DNA of 64,000 nucleotides from Collinsella sp. (GTDB taxonomy: Bacteria; Actinomycetota; Coriobacteriia; Coriobacteriales; Coriobacteriaceae): the NCBI GenBank assembly GCA_019425015.1, contig JAHYYJ010000003.1:1-64000 (forward strand). The letters run 5' to 3'. This document shows, one piece after another, positions 16,383 to 24,925 of this stretch. Under the pieces are notes generated by a model. It was not told where the DNA came from. It saw only the letters and a program-made list of their open reading frames with translations, and did no database searches. The stretch's first letter is position 1; each line of letters opens with the position of its first letter. The translations under genes and the position numbers were made by a program.

Positions 16383-17120
16383 ATGGGCTTCTTTGACAAG
16401 ATGTTCGAGAAGAAAGAGTGCGCGATTTGCGGTACCGAGCTGGGACTTCTAGGTAAGACAAAAATCAATGAAGGCTACCTGTGCAAAGAGTGCGCCGGCA
16501 AGCTCTCCCCCTACTTTCACGGCTATCGCTCCAGCACCGCGGACGATATCCGCGAGCAGCTCGCCTACCGCGAGGCCAATGCCGAGCGCCTGGCGTCGTT
16601 CAACCCCACGCGCACGCTTTCTGTCGGGCGCACCAATATTATGCTCGATGAGGACGCGGGCCTGCTGATCATCACCTCGCAGAGCCGCTGGTGCGACGCC
16701 AATCCCGACATCATCGAGTTCTCGCGGGTACTCGGCTGCGATATGGATATCGACGAGCATCGCACCGAAATCTATCGCGAGACCAAGGACGGCGAGCGCG
16801 AGAGCTACAACCCGCCGCGCTACGACCTGGATTACGACTTTAATCTGACCATCCACGTCAACACACCGTACTTCACTGAGATCAACCTGCGCGTGAACGA
16901 CTCCACCATCGATCAGCGCGGCTCCATCGAATATCGCGAGGCCAAGCGCCAGGCAACCGAAGTCCGCGATGCGCTGGTGCAGCTGCGCCAGGAGACGCGC
17001 GACAGCGTCGTGGCCGCCAAGGCCCCCAAGACCGCGGTGACCTGCCCCTTCTGCGGAGCCACCACCATTCCCGATGCCAGTGGGCGCTGCGAATACTGCG
17101 GCGGCGCCATCGGCGCATAG
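16383..17120 (+). CDS. DUF4428-type zinc-finger protein
   Basis: 245 residues. The N-terminus carries a treble-clef-like zinc finger (CAICGTELGLLGKTKINEG ... CKEC, residues 15-40) typical of DUF4428. A middle alpha/beta domain of unknown role follows, and a second zinc ribbon (CPFCGATT ... CEYCGG) ends the protein. GGGAGGCAGCC precedes the ATG. It is the first gene of a zinc-ribbon/SPFH operon; the next gene starts 24 bp later. Confidence 0.8.
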   Translation: MGFFDKMFEKKECAICGTELGLLGKTKINEGYLCKECAGKLSPYFHGYRSSTADDIREQLAYREANAERLASFNPTRTLSVGRTNIMLDEDAGLLIITSQSRWCDANPDIIEFSRVLGCDMDIDEHRTEIYRETKDGERESYNPPRYDLDYDFNLTIHVNTPYFTEINLRVNDSTIDQRGSIEYREAKRQATEVRDALVQLRQETRDSVVAAKAPKTAVTCPFCGATTIPDASGRCEYCGGAIGA

Positions 17121-17144
17121 CCTCCGGCACGGAAAGGACCGATC

Positions 17145-18467
17145 ATGGCCTTCGAGAGCGTTAACTATCAGTGCCCTGCCTGCGGTGGTCCCCTGCATTT
17201 TGCCAGCGCCGAGCAAAAGCTCGTCTGCGACTACTGTGACTCACGCTTTGAAGTCGAAGAAGTCGAGGCCCTCTATCGCGAGCGCCAGGACAAGGCAGAT
17301 GCCAAAGCCGATGCGGCAGCCGCAACGCCCAAGCCCGTCGCCGACGACGCGGTGCAGGAGCTCGCCCAAAACGCCGGCTACATCTGCTCGTCGTGCGGCG
17401 CCGAGCTCGTGTCCGACGGCACCGTCGCCGTCACCACCTGCCCGTACTGCGGCAACTCCGCCGTGGCGCCCGGCCAGCTCTCTGGCGACTTCTCGCCCGA
17501 CCTGGTGATTCCATTTAAGCTCGGGCGCGACGACGTCACAGCCGCACTCAAGGAACACTACAAGGGCAAGATCTTGCTGCCCAAGAGCTTTGTCACCGGC
17601 AACCACATCGACGAGGTCCAAGGTGTCTACGTGCCGTTTTGGCTCTACGGCGCCCGCGTTGACGGCGAAGTGTATTTTGACGCGACCAACGAGACCGTGA
17701 CCGAGGAATCCGATCGCACCGTCACGACCACCGACCACTACGATGCCTATCGCAAGGGCAATATCTCGTTTAAGCGCGTGCCCGTCGACGGATCGTCCAA
17801 GATGCCCGACGGCCACATGGACGCCATCGAGCCGTTTGACTACGACGCGTTGCGCCCGTTCTCGGTCGCCTATATGCCCGGCTACATCGCCAACCGTTAC
17901 GATGAGGATTGCGAGACGTGCAAGGCGCGCGCCGAGCGCCGCATGGAGGAGAGCACGATCTCGGCCCTGCGCGAGACCGTCGTCGACGAATACGACGATG
18001 CCACGGTCGAAAGCAAGCAGCTCGACTACACCTGGGAAGACAGCGACTACGCCCTGTTCCCCGTCTGGATGCTCTCCACCTCGTGGAACGGCAAGAGCTA
18101 CCTGTTTGCCATGAACGGCCAGACCGGCCGCTTGGTCGGCGAGCTCCCCTGCTCCAAGCCCAAGCTCGCTATTGCCTCGGTGCTGTTCTTTGTGATCGGA
18201 TTTATCCTCTCCCAGGTTCTCTTTATGGGGGAATACGCCTTCGATCCAGATTACCTCACCTTCGATATCGAGGGCATTCTCATCAACATCATCGCGCCGC
18301 TGATCATCGTGATTATCGGAGACGTGCTACTGGTAGGCCAGCTCAAGACGGCCAACGAGGCCGCCCACGCCGACGAGTACTGCGGCGAGCTCGACCTGAC
18401 CGAGAAGCACGACACCTTCAGCCACACCGAGACCACCGTTGTCATGAAAGACGACAAGGACGACTAA
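17145..18467 (+). CDS. TFIIB-type zinc-ribbon membrane protein (YdjG-like)
   Basis: 440 residues. Two zinc ribbons lie at the N-terminus (CPACGG ... CDYC near residues 10-30; CSSCGA ... CPYCG near 84-105). A large soluble domain follows, then two membrane helices near the C-terminus (about 342-365 and 375-400) and a short charged tail. The layout resembles YdjG of Bacillus, which is encoded next to an SPFH protein and takes part in envelope stress responses (from memory of that family). It lies between the DUF4428 gene and the SPFH gene in one operon. Confidence 0.75.
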   Translation: MAFESVNYQCPACGGPLHFASAEQKLVCDYCDSRFEVEEVEALYRERQDKADAKADAAAATPKPVADDAVQELAQNAGYICSSCGAELVSDGTVAVTTCPYCGNSAVAPGQLSGDFSPDLVIPFKLGRDDVTAALKEHYKGKILLPKSFVTGNHIDEVQGVYVPFWLYGARVDGEVYFDATNETVTEESDRTVTTTDHYDAYRKGNISFKRVPVDGSSKMPDGHMDAIEPFDYDALRPFSVAYMPGYIANRYDEDCETCKARAERRMEESTISALRETVVDEYDDATVESKQLDYTWEDSDYALFPVWMLSTSWNGKSYLFAMNGQTGRLVGELPCSKPKLAIASVLFFVIGFILSQVLFMGEYAFDPDYLTFDIEGILINIIAPLIIVIIGDVLLVGQLKTANEAAHADEYCGELDLTEKHDTFSHTETTVVMKDDKDD

Positions 18468-18515
18468 GCAATCCAACCAATACCACCCGGCCTTTGACGA
18501 GAAAGGAAGATCACC

Positions 18516-19757
18516 ATGGGACTCTTGAAAGCTGGATTGGGAGCTGCCGGCGGCGTCGTGGCCGACCAGTGGAAGGAATTTATCTATTGCGAATCGATGC
18601 CTGCTGACGTCTTGGCCTGCAAGGGCAGCAAGCGCACCGGCGGTCGCAGCTCCAACACGCGCGGCGAGGACAACGTTATCTCCAACGGCTCCGTCATCGC
18701 CGTTAACGACGGCCAGGGCATGCTCGTGGTGCAAAACGGCAAGATCATCGAGGTTGCGCTGGAGCCCGGCGAGTTCGTCTTTGACACTGGCAGCGAGCCG
18801 AGCGTCTTTAGTGGCAACCTGGGCGACTCCATCAAGGAGACGTTCGCCAATATCGGCAGCCGCTTTACCTTTGGCGGCGACGCGGGCAAAGACCAGCGCG
18901 TCTACTTCATCAACACCAAGGAGATCATCGGCAACAAGTACGGCACCGCCTCGCCCGTGCCCTTCCGCGTGGTCGACAACAACATTGGCCTGGACGTTGA
19001 CATCTCCGTTCGCTGCAACGGCGAGTATTCGTACCGCATCACCAACCCGCTGCTGTTCTATACCAACGTGTGCGGCAACGTGACCGATAGCTACACGCGC
19101 GATAAGATCGACAGCCAGCTTAAGTCCGAGCTGCTCACCGCCCTGCAGCCCGCCTTTGCCAAGATCTCGGAGATGGGCATCCGCTACAGTGCCATCCCCG
19201 GCCACACCACCGAGCTCGCCCGCGCGCTCAACGAAGTCCTCTCGGCCGACTGGCGCGACCTGCGCGGTGTCGAGATCGTGAGCTTTGGCGTCAACTCCAT
19301 CGCCGCCTCGCAAGAGGACGAGCAGATGATCAAGGACCTGCAGAAGGCCGCAGTCATGCGCGATCCCACCATGGCGGCCGCCAACATCGCCAGCGCCCAG
19401 AGCGACGCGATGCGCGCGGCAGCCGCCAACCCCAACGGCGCGATGGCCGGCTTTATGGGCATGGGCATGGCAGGCGGCATGGGCGGCATGAACGCCAGCC
19501 AGCTGTTCGCCGCCGGCCAGGCACAGCAACAGGCGGCCCCACAGCCGGCTCCGGCACCCGCCCCCGCACCGGCATCCACTGCCGCGCCTGCGGCCGGTGC
19601 ATGGACCTGCAGCTGCGGCGCCACCAACACCGGCAAGTTCTGCTCCGAGTGCGGCAGCCCCGCACCCGCCCCGGCACCGGCCAAGTGGTTCTGCCCCAAC
19701 TGCGGTAGCGAAAACGGCGGCAAGTTCTGCAGCAACTGCGGAACGCCCAGGCCCTAG
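18516..19757 (+). CDS. SPFH-domain protein with C-terminal double zinc ribbon (YdjI-like)
   Basis: 413 residues. The SPFH-like core spans about 20-290 (QWKEFIYCES at the start, GEYSYRITNP in the middle). A glycine/methionine- and alanine/proline-rich linker follows (about 290-360), then two zinc ribbons (CSCGATNTGKFCSECG and CPNCGSENGGKFCSNCG). SPFH proteins scaffold membrane patches; this 'virion core' type in Bacillus (YdjI) belongs to a stress operon. The shared ribbons suggest that this protein and its two neighbours form one complex. AGAAAGGAAG precedes the ATG. Confidence 0.8.
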   Translation: MGLLKAGLGAAGGVVADQWKEFIYCESMPADVLACKGSKRTGGRSSNTRGEDNVISNGSVIAVNDGQGMLVVQNGKIIEVALEPGEFVFDTGSEPSVFSGNLGDSIKETFANIGSRFTFGGDAGKDQRVYFINTKEIIGNKYGTASPVPFRVVDNNIGLDVDISVRCNGEYSYRITNPLLFYTNVCGNVTDSYTRDKIDSQLKSELLTALQPAFAKISEMGIRYSAIPGHTTELARALNEVLSADWRDLRGVEIVSFGVNSIAASQEDEQMIKDLQKAAVMRDPTMAAANIASAQSDAMRAAAANPNGAMAGFMGMGMAGGMGGMNASQLFAAGQAQQQAAPQPAPAPAPAPASTAAPAAGAWTCSCGATNTGKFCSECGSPAPAPAPAKWFCPNCGSENGGKFCSNCGTPRP

Positions 19758-19835
19758 CGCCCCCAACTGGTAATGAGCGGGGGATCCGCCACCCCCGCTG
19801 CCTTCTATGGGTTTCGTTCGATAAAGGAGGACACC

Positions 19836-20678
19836 ATGAAGACAACGTTCAAAAAGTCCGTACTCGCATTTCTGACATGCGTCCTGGCGCTCGCCTTTGC
19901 CCTGACGGGCTGCAGCGGCGGCGGCAAAGACCCCAAGGCCAACTTCGTCGGCAGCTGGGAACTCTCGGGTGGAACCTTGGACGGCGAAGAGCTCACCGAT
20001 GAGTACATGGATATGCTCAAGGAGTGGGGCCTCAACTGTATCCTGATCCTCGACGAAGACGGCACGGGCGTCCTCGACATGTTCCTTGAGGTCGCCGACC
20101 TGAAATGGGAGGCCAAGGACGCCACCACCGTAACGATTACCGCCGAAGATGAGTCGCACGACCTGAAACTCAAGGACGACAAGCTCGTCCTCGAGGTGGA
20201 AGGCGACAAGCTTATCTTTACGAAGTCCGACAAGGATCTGTCCGGTACGGTGAAGAAGGATCGCGAGAACGCCGAGAAGGAAGAGGAGATCGATGAGGCC
20301 GTCGAAGACGACGACGTCCAGAGCATCGAAATCTCCCCCGCCGTCACCGTCGCCGATGACGACCTGTGCACCATCACCATCACCGAGAAGTTCAAGGACG
20401 ACTGGGGCGACATCGGCTTTGTCGTCAACATCACCAACAAGAGCGACAAGGACCTGACCTTCTACGCTCCTTCCGGCAAGACCAACGTCAACGGCACCAT
20501 GAAGGAACCCTGGTTCTCGGCTCACTTGATGCCCGGCACCAACGCCACCGAGGAATTCACGTTCTCGAAGGGCACGCTCGATAGCCTTGACGACCTCGTC
20601 AATACGACCATCGGCATCGACGCCTACCTGACCGATTCCTACGAGGACGTCGCCTCCTACAGCGCAACCATCGCGTAA
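19836..20678 (+). CDS. Putative lipoprotein with lipocalin-like and beta-sandwich parts
   Basis: 280 residues from the ATG behind a strong AAAGGAGG; the frame is open to 19773. The signal peptide ends in ALTGC, so it should be lipid-anchored outside the cell. Residues 35-130 (FVGSWELSGG ... LKLKDDKLVLEV) look like the small lipocalin-type 'GxW' repeat found in many Coriobacteriia lipoproteins. A glutamate/aspartate-rich linker leads to a C-terminal beta-sandwich. It follows the SPFH gene by 78 bp and may share its transcript. Function unknown. Confidence 0.75.
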   Translation: MKTTFKKSVLAFLTCVLALAFALTGCSGGGKDPKANFVGSWELSGGTLDGEELTDEYMDMLKEWGLNCILILDEDGTGVLDMFLEVADLKWEAKDATTVTITAEDESHDLKLKDDKLVLEVEGDKLIFTKSDKDLSGTVKKDRENAEKEEEIDEAVEDDDVQSIEISPAVTVADDDLCTITITEKFKDDWGDIGFVVNITNKSDKDLTFYAPSGKTNVNGTMKEPWFSAHLMPGTNATEEFTFSKGTLDSLDDLVNTTIGIDAYLTDSYEDVASYSATIA

Positions 20679-20728
20679 CGGCAGACACCGACAGCCGCGG
20701 ATTGGCGGACACATCCGCGCACATGCCA

Positions 20729-20763
20729 GACGGGGCCGCAGGAGTTGATCCTGCGGCCCCGTC
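20729..20763. terminator. Strong hairpin between convergent genes
   Basis: A 15-bp perfect stem: GACGGGGCCGCAGGA (20729-20743) pairs with 20749-20763 around GTTGA. It lies between the plus-strand lipoprotein and the minus-strand response regulator and can serve both. T-runs are short. Confidence 0.7.
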
Positions 20764-20789
20764 GCTTGTATGCCGATGCGTAACGAGCG

Positions 20790-21410
20790 CTAGCGCTCCA
20801 TGTTGGGAACGATGCTGCCCTCGGTCACCGCATGCACGGCCAGGCGCATGATGTTGTCGTAGCCGGTCTTGCTCAGGATCTCCGAGATGCGGCGTTTGAT
20901 GGTGCCCTCGCTCATAAACAGCTCGGCCGCGATCTCGCGGCGGCTTTTACCCTCGCAGGCAAGGCGCAAGATCGACAGCTCGACATCGTCGAGGGCCGCC
21001 GTGCCCGAGAAGATGCTCTCGGGCGGCTTGGGAAACGTGCAGTAACCCGCCAGCGTGGAGCGCATCACGGCGAAAAGCTCGTCGATACCGACGTTCTTGT
21101 ACACAAAGCTGTCGACGCCCGCCTCGCGTGCCTGGTCCACAAAGGTGATTTCGGGCATACCCGTCATGATAATGACGCGGCACTCGGGCAGTTGTTCTTT
21201 GATGCGCGCCGCCGCCACGATGCCGTTGGAATCGTGCTCGGTGCACACGTCCATCAGTATCATGTCCGGGCGCTCCTTAAGCACAACGTCCAAGGCATCC
21301 GAGGCGTCGGCGATCGCGGCAACAACCGTCATGTCGGGCTGGTCACCGACGGAGCGCGCGAGGCTCTCGCGCAAGATAGCCTGGTCTTCGACGATTAACA
21401 CGCGAATCAT
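20790..21410 (-). CDS. NarL/FixJ-type response regulator
   Basis: 206 residues: a receiver domain with phosphorylatable Asp54 (MILMDVCTEHD), conserved T/K positions (IIMTGMP, VYKNVG), and a C-terminal LuxR helix-turn-helix (EGKSRREIAAELFMSEGTIKRRISEIL). AAAGGAGAAGTTC precedes the ATG. The start overlaps the stop of the kinase gene by four bases (ATGA), so translation is coupled. It should act as transcription factor for the kinase upstream. Confidence 0.9.
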   Translation of the reverse strand: MIRVLIVEDQAILRESLARSVGDQPDMTVVAAIADASDALDVVLKERPDMILMDVCTEHDSNGIVAAARIKEQLPECRVIIMTGMPEITFVDQAREAGVDSFVYKNVGIDELFAVMRSTLAGYCTFPKPPESIFSGTAALDDVELSILRLACEGKSRREIAAELFMSEGTIKRRISEILSKTGYDNIMRLAVHAVTEGSIVPNMER

Positions 21411-22906
21411 GAACTTCTCCTTTGGGCCGTGGCGCTGGAGGCGAGCGGGATGGACACCGTAAGCGTGAAGGGCGGGGCGGTGTGGACTTCCAGGCTGCCG
21501 CCCAGATTCTGTGCGACATGCCTCATACCTGGGATACCCGTTCCCTCGCGATACGATACGGGTGCAGGCGCGCCGTCGTTAGAAACGACCATCCGCGCGA
21601 CAGCGCCGTCTTCTGTCCCCTCCTGCCACAGGCGCACATGGACCTGATGGGCCTGTGCATGCTTGGTGGCATTGGTCGAGGCTTCGCGGATAATCTGCAA
21701 AAATGCTGCGGCGACACGCGCGTCGTTTGGCAGCTCGCCCTCCACATCGATCTGCACGCTCACCAGGCCAAAGGCATGGACGATATCGCCCAGTTGCTCT
21801 GCCGGTTCGCTGTCGCCCCCGCTGCGCAGATCGGCAGCGATTGAGCGCAGCAGCGGGTCGATCTGCTCGAGTGACTCGTCATCCAGGCGCCCTTCCTCCA
21901 GATAACGATGGAGAATGGACAGGCGCTGCCCGATCACGTCGTGCACGCGAGCGCGCATACGCAGATAGGCCGCATTGTCAGCAACTTTTTTGACTTCTTC
22001 GATCTGGGCTTGGAGCTCTTGGCCCGCAAGCTCAAGCAGGTGGTTGGCTTGCGCTAGGCGATCATGGGCATGCGCATACTCTGTTACATCCAGACCGATA
22101 ATGCGCTCGAAGAGGCGGCCCGAAACCATAACGTCATCGTGCACGAACAAGCGAATCTCGGCGGGAGAAACCTCGACCACAACGCGCGCCTCACCAAAGC
22201 GGTCCAGATTAATCCGCACGCGGTTCTGGCTGCTTTCGGGCATTTGCATGCTGAGTTTGCGCAGGTCGTTCCATGTACCGCTCATATCGCCTAGGTCGGT
22301 GGGCATATGAAGCTCCACCAGGTTTTTTCGCATGCAGCGGTTCATGAGCAGCGGACGGCCCCTCGGGTCCAGATACAGGATGCCCACGGGAATCACGTTG
22401 ATGGTCTCGATCGTCGAGAACGCGGTGATATCCTCCTGGCGGTTGCGGACATCCATCAAGAGCGCCGCAATGGAGCGGAACAGGAAAAACGCTCCCTCTG
22501 CGATAAGGACAACGGTCCACGCCGAGCCCATGGCAAAAACCACCGGCGGCGTCACGGCGGCAACGAGCAACAGTTCGGCCAGCATGACGGGGCGACGATA
22601 GTGCACCATAAGCACCACGCCGTAGGCAAAGATCACGGCATTGAGCCACAACGCTCTGCCCATTGCCCTGGCGCAAACGTCAAGCGGCGCCACCAGATAT
22701 GAGCCAGACGACGCGAACAAGATGAGCGCCGAAATAACTAGGTGAAGTACAAGGCTCGCCTCGTAGGCACAAATCACCTTACGGTTATAGGACGAGCGGC
22801 GCGATGCGATGAGCGGGACGTGAATCGTCTGCAGACACGCAGCCAGGGCAAAGACAACATCGAGCGCAACGATTTGGGGAAGGATGAGCGAAATCTGCAT
22901 CGTCAT
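21407..22906 (-). CDS. Sensor histidine kinase, membrane-bound (HisKA_3 type)
   Basis: 499 residues. About seven hydrophobic segments fill the first 180 residues, followed by a PAS-like region. The dimerisation helix has the probable phospho-acceptor His322 (RVHDVIGQRLSILHRYLEE), and the C-terminus has a HATPase_c domain (EASTNATKHA ... GTGIPGMRH). It should phosphorylate the NarL-type regulator encoded next. It overlaps the upstream sensor gene by ATGA (22903-22906) and the regulator gene by ATGA (21407-21410). Confidence 0.88.
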   Translation of the reverse strand: MTMQISLILPQIVALDVVFALAACLQTIHVPLIASRRSSYNRKVICAYEASLVLHLVISALILFASSGSYLVAPLDVCARAMGRALWLNAVIFAYGVVLMVHYRRPVMLAELLLVAAVTPPVVFAMGSAWTVVLIAEGAFFLFRSIAALLMDVRNRQEDITAFSTIETINVIPVGILYLDPRGRPLLMNRCMRKNLVELHMPTDLGDMSGTWNDLRKLSMQMPESSQNRVRINLDRFGEARVVVEVSPAEIRLFVHDDVMVSGRLFERIIGLDVTEYAHAHDRLAQANHLLELAGQELQAQIEEVKKVADNAAYLRMRARVHDVIGQRLSILHRYLEEGRLDDESLEQIDPLLRSIAADLRSGGDSEPAEQLGDIVHAFGLVSVQIDVEGELPNDARVAAAFLQIIREASTNATKHAQAHQVHVRLWQEGTEDGAVARMVVSNDGAPAPVSYREGTGIPGMRHVAQNLGGSLEVHTAPPFTLTVSIPLASSATAQRRSS

Positions 22907-24702
22907 TCACCCGCCCGCGGCATCAAGACGATCATGCGCAGCTGGCCGGGCTCGCCCTCAAGGCGGTATGCCACGTTGCGCCCTTGCAGAGCGCTTTCGA
23001 GCTCTTGCGCGGCGGGCGTCTGCGAAAGATCTTCATCATCGTTGGAAAAAAGCGTGGCGCGCAGCTCGACACTGCATCGGTCATGGTCGCCCAAGTGATA
23101 CATAAGCGCCGGATGGTCGGTGGTGTAGGCAAAAAACGCAAAGTCATACACGCAGTCGTACAGGGCGCTTACCGTACTGGCGTGCATCGGGCGCCGTATG
23201 GCGATAATCGAAGCGCAATCGACATCGATGGTGCGCAGGTCGCTTGCGAGCTCATTGGCAATGAGTTGAATGCGGTCGCGATCAAAACCGCTCTCCCCGT
23301 GCTGCGCCAACGTGAGCGACCCTTTGCGCTTGCAATAGGCGACGAGCATCTTGGCGCGCTGCAGCATGCGGTAACGCTCGTGTGAAGACACCTCGTCGGT
23401 CAACGGTGGCAGCGAGCTCAGCAGGTCGTACATCTCTTCGAATGCGCGGGCAAGCGCCTGGTCCACGTCTTGGACCAGCAAGGTCTCGGCCTCTTGATCT
23501 GCCAGATGCGTCTTAAGATCGTAGTCGGCCGTGAGCAGCTCATTTTGGCGCTGCAGCTCCATGCGACGATGTGCCAGTTCACGGTTAAGCTCGTTGAGCT
23601 CCGACACGTCTTGGGCAAGCAGGGCCGATCCGCCCAGCAGTGGAAAGGCGCGATACATTACATCGGGATCGGACGCCACGGCAAAGGCGTGAGCGTGCCC
23701 GTGCTCTTGGACCCGCAACTCCTCACGCACGCCTACCGGCATTGGCTTTGACACCGGCGTGACATAGACTTCCTGCAGGTCACGCGTTAGAACTTTGAGG
23801 TCAAGCGGCAAGGTGCCGAAAATACCGGCGATATCGTGGTACGACGGGATGACACCGCAATCGAGACAGATTTCCATCGCCACCACGCACAGGACGCAGT
23901 AGACAAGTGAAAAATTAAGCCTCCATGCCCAGGGCACACGCAGCGCATATGAAATGGCAAAGAACGCGCCGCCCAATAGGACAAGCGCGGCCGTGCCCGA
24001 GAAACGCTGAATACGAAAAGACGAGGACCGTCCTACCAAGATAAAAAAGGCAACGAAGTTAAAGGCTGTCCATACCAGAACGGTACCGTAGCCCCAACCA
24101 TATGTGTAATCGTTGCTCCAGGTTCCACTCGATCGATCGAAATGGAAGACCTGCTGATGAACATCGTTAGTAAGCACAAAGCCGATAAGCAGGACAGCCA
24201 TGACCCACAAAACGGTGCGGTACCGACGCCCCATACGATGCTGTTCCAAACCCGCGAGGCGCAGACCGCACAGCTGGTAGACCAGCGGAATGAGCGTCAT
24301 GGGCACGTAGTACAGGTACCACAGCACGGTGGCATAGAACGGCGTGAACGACTTATATTTGAGGATGACCTCGATCATCCACAGGGCACAAATGGCGGCG
24401 ATGGCAACAAGGCGGCGGCGCAAGACGTAGTCCAAGCAGCGTAGGTACGCCAACACACCCCAGATTGAAAATGCAATTGCGGCGACAAGCAGCGGGAGAG
24501 AGCTCGAGTGGACGAGCGCATCCACGACCTCTTCGGACACCTCGCTATAGGCGGGCACGGCGTTAGAAAGTTTGGGGTCGAAGGCGAACAGCGCCGGCAA
24601 GACTGCCAAAACCATGAGGAACAGCGCGGTGATGGCGCCGGCGATAGCAAAGACGCGGTGACGGTACACCCGATGTGTTATGCCAACAAGGAATCGCGGC
24701 AT
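22903..24702 (-). CDS. Kinase-like sensor lacking the phospho-acceptor histidine
   Basis: About 600 residues from the ATG at 24702; the frame is open to 24873 and the true start is uncertain. Eight or so membrane helices (first 330 residues) are followed by a coiled coil (LNELNRELAHRRMELQRQNE) and a C-terminal region that resembles the end of a histidine kinase. I can find neither an H-box with histidine nor an N-box asparagine pattern. It is the first of three genes joined by ATGA overlaps, so it probably works as sensor or modulator of the kinase that follows. Confidence 0.75.
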   Translation of the reverse strand: MPRFLVGITHRVYRHRVFAIAGAITALFLMVLAVLPALFAFDPKLSNAVPAYSEVSEEVVDALVHSSSLPLLVAAIAFSIWGVLAYLRCLDYVLRRRLVAIAAICALWMIEVILKYKSFTPFYATVLWYLYYVPMTLIPLVYQLCGLRLAGLEQHRMGRRYRTVLWVMAVLLIGFVLTNDVHQQVFHFDRSSGTWSNDYTYGWGYGTVLVWTAFNFVAFFILVGRSSSFRIQRFSGTAALVLLGGAFFAISYALRVPWAWRLNFSLVYCVLCVVAMEICLDCGVIPSYHDIAGIFGTLPLDLKVLTRDLQEVYVTPVSKPMPVGVREELRVQEHGHAHAFAVASDPDVMYRAFPLLGGSALLAQDVSELNELNRELAHRRMELQRQNELLTADYDLKTHLADQEAETLLVQDVDQALARAFEEMYDLLSSLPPLTDEVSSHERYRMLQRAKMLVAYCKRKGSLTLAQHGESGFDRDRIQLIANELASDLRTIDVDCASIIAIRRPMHASTVSALYDCVYDFAFFAYTTDHPALMYHLGDHDRCSVELRATLFSNDDEDLSQTPAAQELESALQGRNVAYRLEGEPGQLRMIVLMPRAGE

Positions 24703-24852
24703 GGCGAAGAGCCTGCCGCCCCTGGGATCCGCCACGGGTGCGGATCGGGCGGCCGCGTGGCCGATATGTCGCTCGCAGGTACCCATAGTGCTTTTAGTGT
24801 ACCGACAGGCGGGCCCAAAAAGCGGGCCACATGTCCCAAAATCCGCCGACGG

Positions 24853-24890
24853 CAAGGCGCCCGGAGAGCGCATACTCGCCGGGCGCCTTG
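24853..24890 (-). terminator. Hairpin downstream of the GH1 gene
   Basis: Arms CAAGGCGCCCGG (24853-24864) and CCGGGCGCCTTG (24879-24890) pair perfectly over 12 bp. It lies 36 bp past the GH1 stop codon. Confidence 0.65.
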
Positions 24891-24925
24891 GCTAGGAGGC
24901 TATGAAGTTGAGTGTCTCAGCTTCC

